Source: Alphaproteobacteria bacterium (GTDB taxonomy: Bacteria; Pseudomonadota; Alphaproteobacteria; Sphingomonadales; Emcibacteraceae). From it: a DNA stretch of 5,629 nt. Positions within the stretch are counted from its first letter, which is position 1. Every line of letters starts with the position of its first letter. A program made the translations under genes and the position numbers. Where the stretch lies: the NCBI GenBank assembly GCA_002401545.1, contig NVTJ01000172.1, positions 1-5,629 on the forward strand. Direction: 5' to 3'. This document shows positions 1 to 4,332 of this stretch, one piece after another. The notes below the pieces were generated by a model. The model was not told the origin of the DNA, made no database searches, and saw nothing but the letters and a program-made list of their open reading frames with translations.

Positions 1-1815
1 ACCGGTAGGGTCCTGACCCGCCACTTGCAGATTGGTCCAGTCAATCTGGAAAGCCGCAGCATTCAACCGCAGGCGATCATCAAACCATGAGGTTTTTGCC
101 CCGACCTCATAGTTCCATATCTGATCAGATCCAAAGAGCGCGGGAACCTCGGCAATACCCCGATTGTTGGTGCCGCCAAGACGAAATCCCTGAGCCGCTA
201 GAGCGTATAATGTAATATCATCATTCAGCTTATAAGCCAGATTAAACTTTTTAATCAGTTTATTTTCCGTTACACTGATCGAATTTGCTGGCGGAATTAC
301 TGAACTGAAAAGAGCAAACTGAAAGACTGTTGCCCCGAAATCGGACTGATCCACCTGAAACCAGCGCAGGCCCACTGTGGCTTCAATCTTATCCGTAACC
401 GCGTAGCTGGCTTCCCCGAAAAAGGCGACTTCCTCTATATCCTTATCCGCCACACGGGCAAATACGCAGGGATTACAGCCTTCGATACCCGCGCCGACAG
501 CATCGGACGGCCCGGTGAATGGCGTTCCCGGATCAAAGGTTACCCCCTGCGCATTGACCACCGGAACAAAACTCTTGAAGGTGCTTTCCCGGTCACGATA
601 GAATGCCCCGACCAGCCATTGAAACGGGCTGTCATTGGTGGAGTTGAAACGAATTTCAAAATTCTTCTGCTTAAGAGATTGATCCTGATCGGTCAGAGCA
701 GGAAAAAGATCATCACGTACCCCTGGCGCACCAAGAAACAATATAATCCAGGTGGAATCGAATTTAAAACCGAAATCCCGCTTGTAATAAGATCCCGTGG
801 CCGTCATGTTGACACTGCCCAGGTCCCAATTGGCGGTCAGGCTATAGATAGTCTGGCTATCGGGAATGTCCGTTTTGGTGAAATCCCCCACTGTCAGGTC
901 ACCCGGCTGGAACAGGGCGATGGGGTCAACATTATCCAGATGGCCAATATTATCCGTATCCGCCGGATTCTGGTTAAAGCTGTCGAAGGGCTGAAAACGG
1001 GCATCGCCGCCAGTGTCCCTGCTCTGATGCCATATCTGCGCATCCAGGGTTAAATTCTCCGTGGCTTCCAGACGCAGATTACCCCTGATCCCCTTGGTTT
1101 CTATCCAGTTGATGTCATCATTATTCAGGCGGACATTATCAATGAACCCCCCCAGCCGGTCGGCATAGGCGACAATACGCACCGCCAGCTTGTCCTCCAC
1201 AATGGGGGCATTAAACATGGAGAAAGCACCCCAGTTAAGTCCCCCGGCGCTTTCTGTGGATGACAGTTCTCCCCTGAAAGAACCTTCAAATTCATTCAAA
1301 TTAGGTTTTTTGGTGATAAAACGCACGGTTCCGGTCTGTGAATTGGCCCCGAAAGTGGTGCCCTGCGGTCCGCGCAAAACTTCCACTCGCTCCATATCAT
1401 ATATTTTAAGATCAGTGGTCTGGGAGCCACTGTTGGAAGAAGAATCCTGCACACCGGGCAAGGGAACTTCGTCGTAATAAACCGCAACCTGCTGCTGGCC
1501 CGCGGACTGAATGCCCCGAATGATATAACGTTTTTCACCCGCACCACCATCGATAAAGGTCAGGCCCGGCACCTGATAGGCAAAATCTTCAAAATCAGCC
1601 ACCCCCATTTTCTCAAGGGTTGATGCCCCCAGTGCCGTGATGCTGGACGCCAGAGACTGAACATCTTCCGCACCGCGTTTACGTGCTGTGACGATAACTT
1701 CTTCAAAGATCGCTTCTGCTTTATCGTCCGCTGCATAGGCGCCCACGCCCCCCGACATGGCCACAATCAAAGCAGTGCTGCTTAATAAAACTTTATTTAT
1801 TTTTTTCTGTTTCAT
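1..1815 (-). CDS. TonB-dependent outer-membrane receptor, N-terminal 605 codons (3' end beyond window)
   Basis: The protein should be an energised outer-membrane transporter for a large or scarce substrate (siderophore, vitamin, glycan or similar), driven by TonB-ExbBD. I read the frame by hand from the ATG at 1815 to base 1 without a stop. Residues 1-28 form a signal peptide: KQKK basic start, hydrophobic core, AYA cleavage site. 'EEVIVTARKR' at about 38-47 is the conserved segment just before the plug. The plug covers about 50-165 and includes IRGIQSAG (about 99-106) and the hallmark LRGPQGTTFGAN (147-158). Beta-barrel sequence rich in alternating aromatic residues follows from about 180. 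Receptors of this class are usually 750-850 residues, so the last barrel strands and C-terminal aromatic residue are probably outside. An AGAGGA Shine-Dalgarno (1824-1829) lies 8 bases before the ATG. A CNPC pair (Cys447, Cys450) sits in a probable surface loop. The substrate cannot be told from sequence, and no neighbour reveals it. Confidence 0.95.
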   Translation of the reverse strand, partial: MKQKKINKVLLSSTALIVAMSGGVGAYAADDKAEAIFEEVIVTARKRGAEDVQSLASSITALGASTLEKMGVADFEDFAYQVPGLTFIDGGAGEKRYIIRGIQSAGQQQVAVYYDEVPLPGVQDSSSNSGSQTTDLKIYDMERVEVLRGPQGTTFGANSQTGTVRFITKKPNLNEFEGSFRGELSSTESAGGLNWGAFSMFNAPIVEDKLAVRIVAYADRLGGFIDNVRLNNDDINWIETKGIRGNLRLEATENLTLDAQIWHQSRDTGGDARFQPFDSFNQNPADTDNIGHLDNVDPIALFQPGDLTVGDFTKTDIPDSQTIYSLTANWDLGSVNMTATGSYYKRDFGFKFDSTWIILFLGAPGVRDDLFPALTDQDQSLKQKNFEIRFNSTNDSPFQWLVGAFYRDRESTFKSFVPVVNAQGVTFDPGTPFTGPSDAVGAGIEGCNPCVFARVADKDIEEVAFFGEASYAVTDKIEATVGLRWFQVDQSDFGATVFQFALFSSVIPPANSISVTENKLIKKFNLAYKLNDDITLYALAAQGFRLGGTNNRGIAEVPALFGSDQIWNYEVGAKTSWFDDRLRLNAAAFQIDWTNLQVAGQDPTG

Positions 1816-1831
1816 GGTGTATTTCCTCTTT

Positions 1832-1873
1832 ATTTAAAAGTGCCCCGAAAAGATTTATAAGTGCCCCGAAAAG
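1832..1873. repeat. Two tandem 21-bp repeats in the leader/promoter of the TonB receptor gene
   Basis: Units at 1832-1852 and 1853-1873 abut exactly and match at 20 of 21 positions. They share the 15-bp core AAGTGCCCCGAAAAG (1838-1852 and 1859-1873), and the only difference is A or T at the sixth base. The GC-rich core stands out in AT-rich surroundings. The block ends 2 bp from the Shine-Dalgarno of the receptor gene. A 21-bp period is two helical turns, so a protein bound to each copy would lie on the same DNA face. Alternatively the site acts in the mRNA leader, or is a recent slippage duplication without function. I do not recognise the motif. Confidence 0.9.
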
Positions 1874-1874
1874 T

Positions 1875-1903
1875 AAATATTCTTTATGCTTGAAAGAATA
1901 TTT
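1875..1903. repeat. Perfect 11-bp inverted repeat upstream of the TonB receptor gene
   Basis: AAATATTCTTT (1875-1885) and AAAGAATATTT (1893-1903) are exact reverse complements separated by 7 bases. The repeat begins 2 bp beyond the tandem 21-bp block. The arms are AT-rich and no T-run follows, so it is a poor terminator. It could be a dimeric regulator's operator or, if transcribed toward the receptor gene, a weak leader hairpin. I see no confident promoter to decide between these. Confidence 0.7.
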
Positions 1904-2183
1904 CATAACTTTATATCCCGTAATACAATAAATCAAATGATTTTTAATATATTTTTAAAATCCATAGAATTCAAAAACTATCCCGATAATTTTTCAAACT
2001 GGCTTCAGGGCCTGCTGTGGAGCCAAATAATATCTTTCTGAAAATAAAATATTTTTTGTATTCAACCAGGGTTTTTCTGCTCATTATAGCTATCCCGGGA
2101 AAGTTTTATGAGATAACTGTGAATGGCCTTCATCTGTCAGCCAGCTCCTCGGCTCACTTGCGATATTCTTAATCCTGTCCCGA
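1904..2183. other. AT-rich intergenic region with no supported gene
   Basis: This stretch upstream of the receptor gene is AT-rich and holds only very short open frames without convincing ribosome binding sites. Visible structure: AAATCA-AA-TGATTT (1930-1943), a perfect 6-bp inverted repeat; and TATCCCG three times in the same orientation (1914-1920, 1979-1985, 2091-2097). A TATAAT hexamer on the minus strand (complement of 2083-2088) has no good -35 partner. The receptor promoter probably lies here or in the repeats next to it, but I cannot place it. No clear Fur-type box is visible. Confidence 0.6.
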
Positions 2184-2285
2184 TCAATCCAGCCGGGCTT
2201 TGTTCGGTTGTTCCACCCGTTCCAAGCAACTGCTGACCATCAGGCCAAGCATAAGAATAGCCACCGATAAGATTAAAAAACGCAT
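2184..2285 (-). CDS. Tiny predicted lipoprotein (33 aa), family not recognised
   Basis: The frame encodes a 33-residue protein. It begins MRFLILSVAILMLGL and carries a lipobox VSSC ending at Cys20. The mature part is only about 14 residues, polar and charged (LERVEQPNKARLD after the Cys). This is a complete lipoprotein signal: Arg near the start, hydrophobic core, then the lipidated cysteine. Leu follows the cysteine, so by the usual +2 rule the protein would go to the outer membrane. The start is supported by GGGAGG (2294-2299) exactly 8 bases upstream, the best Shine-Dalgarno in the window. It lies downstream of the terminator of the secreted-protein gene, so it should have its own promoter; TATATT (complement of 2316-2321) is a possible -10 without a convincing -35. 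A longer frame on the same strand (2137-2367) overlaps it but lacks this support. Function is unknown; very small lipoproteins of entericidin or LptM type are loose analogies only, without visible similarity. Confidence 0.62.
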   Translation of the reverse strand: MRFLILSVAILMLGLMVSSCLERVEQPNKARLD

Positions 2286-2293
2286 AAATCCAT

Positions 2294-2299
2294 CCTCCC
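2294..2299 (-). promoter_or_regulatory. Strong Shine-Dalgarno that identifies the tiny lipoprotein gene
   Basis: The minus strand reads GGGAGG here, 8 bases before the ATG at 2285. It decides in favour of the short lipoprotein frame over the overlapping 76-codon frame, in which this sequence would be coding. Confidence 0.65.
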
Positions 2300-2344
2300 A
2301 TATTCATCTTCTTACAATATAAGCAGGTTTTTCTATATATGACC

Positions 2345-2383
2345 AAACAAAAAAACACCTTCAGCATAATTATGCTGAAGGTG
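2345..2383 (-). terminator. Rho-independent terminator of the secreted-protein gene
   Basis: Bases 2356-2383 are a perfect 28-bp palindrome, folding as a 12-bp stem (CACCTTCAGCAT and its complement) with an AATT loop. On the minus strand it is followed at once by seven T (2355-2349), G, then three more T. It starts 23 bases after the stop codon of the gene at 2407. The plus strand has no T-run after the hairpin, so it works in one direction only. Confidence 0.93.
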
Positions 2384-2406
2384 CTGGTAATTATTAGAGT
2401 CAGGAC

Positions 2407-2811
2407 CTATTCCGTATCTCTCATCATGAACATATGTGACCGCTTCATATCAAAAATACTATTACGCAAAGGTACATTTTCGAGATATTTCGGATCAGAA
2501 AAGATATCATTCATAGTATTTTGCAGATCACTAACGGACCATATATTTACCAGATTAGGGCTAATATCCCCCGCCATCTTCATGGTGATTTCAAAAGGAG
2601 GCGTGATCCGGCGCAGGCCGTGTTTGGCAATGATAGGAATAACCCTGTCAAAATAAACATTGGCATCCGCAGCGGTCTTGCCGTCCTGTAGGTACATGAG
2701 GTCAATGAAATACCCCTTGCCGTCAGCCAATGCCGATGTGACACTAAAAGACAGAGATGTGATGATGGATACCATCGCTATGAGAAATACTTTTAAAATT
2801 GATTTACGCAT
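2407..2811 (-). CDS. Small secreted protein resembling the DUF1330-type dimeric alpha/beta-barrel fold (134 aa)
   Basis: Residues 1-29 are a clear Sec signal peptide (MRKS start, long hydrophobic core, ALA cleavage before Asp30), so the mature protein of about 105 residues should be periplasmic or exported. The mature part begins with a probable beta strand (GYFIDLMYL), then a helix containing YFDRVIPIIAKHGLRR (53-68), a strand around LVNIWSV (87-93), and a helix ending SDPKYLENVPLRNS (105-118). That order, with the 'kyGgr' and 'sdPeY...R' style signatures, resembles DUF1330/ABM-like ferredoxin-fold proteins that dimerise. This is fold-level resemblance read by eye. Such proteins are usually cytoplasmic, so a signal peptide is unusual. 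No cysteine occurs. The frame could start 14 codons earlier (2853), but ATG 2811 has AAGGA 7 bases upstream and starts the signal peptide. The gene is monocistronic and divergent from the LysR gene, its likely regulator. Confidence 0.85.
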   Translation of the reverse strand: MRKSILKVFLIAMVSIITSLSFSVTSALADGKGYFIDLMYLQDGKTAADANVYFDRVIPIIAKHGLRRITPPFEITMKMAGDISPNLVNIWSVSDLQNTMNDIFSDPKYLENVPLRNSIFDMKRSHMFMMRDTE

Positions 2812-2867
2812 TATTATATCCTTAAATTTTTCCAGAGAATTATAGTTGATCAACAGCTTCCACTTAC

Positions 2868-2897
2868 TTCAGAAACTGTGGCGTTAGGGAATATAAT
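2868..2897 (+). promoter_or_regulatory. Candidate promoter for the LysR-type regulator gene
   Basis: TATAAT (2892-2897) is a perfect -10 hexamer, with TTCAGA (2868-2873, 4 of 6 matches) 18 bp upstream. Transcription from here would run through the inverted repeat at 2919-2953, so a bound repressor could act as a roadblock. A second possibility is TTGACT (2927-2932) with GATACA (2950-2955) at 17 bp, which overlaps that repeat. I cannot decide between them. Confidence 0.35.
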
Positions 2898-2917
2898 GTA
2901 TTGAATTTGTAACACAA
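2890..2917 (-). promoter_or_regulatory. Candidate promoter for the secreted-protein gene
   Basis: On the minus strand TTGTGT (complement of 2912-2917) and TATATT (complement of 2890-2895) are 16 bp apart. The -10 matches 5 of 6 and the -35 matches 3 of 6. The start of transcription would be near 2883, about 70 bases before the ATG at 2811. The weak -35 lies directly beside the inverted repeat at 2919-2953, as expected for a promoter that needs an activator. Confidence 0.38.
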
Positions 2918-2918
2918 T

Positions 2919-2953
2919 TATCATTTTTGACTTTTATATATTCAAAAATGATA
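2919..2953. promoter_or_regulatory. Perfect 12-bp inverted repeat, candidate LysR-type operator
   Basis: TATCATTTTTGA (2919-2930) and TCAAAAATGATA (2942-2953) are exact reverse complements separated by 11 bp. The site lies between the divergent secreted-protein gene and LysR-type regulator gene. LysR-type regulators normally bind interrupted dyads in such regions, repress their own gene and activate the divergent one. Its centre (2936) is about 53 bp upstream of the predicted start of the minus-strand promoter, a usual activation position. A hairpin role in RNA is possible but the loop is AT-rich and no T-run follows. Confidence 0.75.
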
Positions 2954-3047
2954 CAAGAAAACAGGGTGACAGGTCGGGTTCAGGCCTGTATTGATCTAGA
3001 GCAATGTCAGACCTATTAATATGACAGGAAAAATAAAGTGATTAAAA

Positions 3048-3911
3048 ATGAATTGGGATGACATAAAAATTTTTCTGGCTCTTATGCGGGCCGGAAGCGT
3101 ACGCGCCGCGGCAGAAAAACTCGGGATCAGCCATTCAACCGTGGCCCGGCGGATTGAAGCCATGGAACAAAAGCTCGCCGTGCGATTATTCGACCGTCTG
3201 CCTTCCGGCTATGTGGTAACCACCATCGGGGAAGATATGTTAAAGGTCGCCGAACAGGTGGAAACTGATCTTGGCGGCCTTGAACGACGTATTCTGGGGC
3301 ATGATCATAAACTTGCCGGGCGGATCACTGTGACCATGGTTGATGCGCTGGCCACAGGGCTTCTCATGCCTCACTTGACCGAATTCACCGAAAAATATTC
3401 CGAAATTGAACTGGAAATCGACGTAACCTATGACACGGCTAATTTAAGCAATCGCGAGGCCGATGTGGCCATACGGTTTTCCCAACATCCGCCGGAACTG
3501 CTGATCGGCAGGCGTTTGCTCACCTGCGCCACGGCGGCCTATGCCTCACAGGAATATATAGACCGGCACGACCTGGATGACCCTGCCAAGTCCCGCTGGA
3601 TTGGTTTTGGTGCTCATGACTGGGTAAAAAAAAGTGCCTTCCCCACCCTTCCTGTAAAGGGCACTTTCGTCAGCCTGATGGTACAGCTTGAAGCCTGCAG
3701 GCATGGCATGGGTATGGGAATGCTGCCGTGTTTTCTGGGTGATCCTGAACCCGCCTTACGGCGACTATCACCCCCGCTACAGAATCCGAATTTTGATTTA
3801 TGGCTTCTGACCCATCCGGATACCCGCACCAACGCCCGTATCCGCGCCTTCAAAGATTTCATCGCAGAGGCCATCATAAGCCATCGCCCGCTTTTGGAAG
3901 GACAGGGTTAG
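3048..3911 (+). CDS. LysR-type transcriptional regulator (287 aa)
   Basis: This is a cytoplasmic DNA-binding regulator of the LysR family. Residues 1-60 are the winged helix-turn-helix: MNWDDIKIFLAL, then AGSVRAAAEKLGISHSTVARRI (15-36) and the wing around LFDRLPSGY (47-55). A linker helix follows (about 60-88), then the periplasmic-binding-protein-like effector domain from about 90 to the end, including EADVAIRF and GMGMGMLPCFLGD. Length fits the family (about 290-310 residues). The effector is not predictable. The start matches the conserved N-terminus, but there is no good Shine-Dalgarno: AGGA (3026-3029) is 18 bases away. A 6-codon frame (3021-3041) ends just before the ATG. The most likely targets are its own gene and the divergent secreted-protein gene. 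The 3' end overlaps the convergent OsmC-family gene by 4 bp, so there is no terminator between them. Confidence 0.95.
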   Translation: MNWDDIKIFLALMRAGSVRAAAEKLGISHSTVARRIEAMEQKLAVRLFDRLPSGYVVTTIGEDMLKVAEQVETDLGGLERRILGHDHKLAGRITVTMVDALATGLLMPHLTEFTEKYSEIELEIDVTYDTANLSNREADVAIRFSQHPPELLIGRRLLTCATAAYASQEYIDRHDLDDPAKSRWIGFGAHDWVKKSAFPTLPVKGTFVSLMVQLEACRHGMGMGMLPCFLGDPEPALRRLSPPLQNPNFDLWLLTHPDTRTNARIRAFKDFIAEAIISHRPLLEGQG

Positions 3912-4330
3912 ACTTCAGTCACTTCCCAGTCATAGGTCAGCTTTGCCGCCTTGGCGAGCATGGCGGAGGCCGAACAATATTTATCCATGGACAGCTTCAC
4001 CGCCCGTTCCACCGCACTTTGCTTTAAGCCTTTACCGCTGACCATAAAATGCATGTGAATATCCGTATAGACTTTGGGCATCTCATCAGCCCGCTGGCCG
4101 GAAACCTGAACCACACAGTCGGTAATATTGTTACGGCCTTTTTGCAAAATCATCACCACATCAATACTGGCACAGCCCCCGGCCCCCATCAACAGCAAAT
4201 TCATCGGGCTGTGACCAAGGCCAAGACCGCCATTGCCCACCCCCGCATCCATCGTAACCGTGTTACCGGAGGTGGCCTCGCCAATGAAAGTCATTTTCCC
4301 GGCCCATTTAACGGTAATATTGTTTTCCAT
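3908..4330 (-). CDS. OsmC-family protein, YhfA-like (140 aa)
   Basis: The OsmC/Ohr superfamily contains small dimeric cytoplasmic proteins, several of which reduce organic hydroperoxides with a cysteine pair. The sequence has the two expected cysteines: Cys53 in MGAGGCASIDVV, at the start of the long central helix, and Cys119 in DKYCSASAML. The segment GHSPMNLLLMG before Cys53 is also typical. The 'CxSxDVVxILxK' style (53-64) is closer to the YhfA branch than to Ohr or classical OsmC; peroxidase activity in that branch is not well established, so I would not call it a peroxidase. The start is ATG 4330. A GTG two codons earlier lies inside the Shine-Dalgarno and is rejected. Only 2 bases separate it from the ppdK stop codon, which implies translational coupling. 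It converges with the LysR gene, and its TAA (3908-3910) overlaps that gene's TAG. Confidence 0.93.
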   Translation of the reverse strand: MENNITVKWAGKMTFIGEATSGNTVTMDAGVGNGGLGLGHSPMNLLLMGAGGCASIDVVMILQKGRNNITDCVVQVSGQRADEMPKVYTDIHMHFMVSGKGLKQSAVERAVKLSMDKYCSASAMLAKAAKLTYDWEVTEV

Positions 4331-4332
4331 GA

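Noticed and set aside
619..1477. Plus-strand open frames (619-1053, 1190-1477) opposite the receptor gene
   Set aside because: They lie antisense to a continuous, clearly recognisable receptor frame and have no ribosome sites or domain features.
1914..2097. TATCCCG three times in the same orientation as a possible regulator site family
   Set aside because: The word is 7 bases long, spacings (65 and 112 bp) are irregular and flanks do not match, so chance is a fair explanation.
1816..2110. Fur or iron box upstream of the TonB-dependent receptor
   Set aside because: I looked for a GATAATGATAATCATTATC-like dyad and found none; short GATAAT-like pieces are isolated.
2023..2133. Short minus-strand frames starting MSRKTLVEYKK and MKAIHSYLIK
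   Set aside because: Each is under 40 codons, without a Shine-Dalgarno at proper spacing and without recognisable features; chance frames are expected at this length.
2137..2367. 76-codon minus-strand frame upstream of the receptor gene
   Set aside because: It has no ribosome binding site, starts within the terminator hairpin and T-run zone, and shows no domain. The overlapping 33-codon frame has a strong ribosome site and a lipobox.
2845..2854. GTTGATCAAC palindrome in the leader of the secreted-protein gene
   Set aside because: It is only 10 bp, contains a common GATC core and has no partner site; too weak to call an operator.
2990..3005. ATTG-N8-CAAT dyad upstream of the LysR gene
   Set aside because: The 4-bp arms are expected by chance and are far weaker than the 12-bp dyad at 2919-2953.
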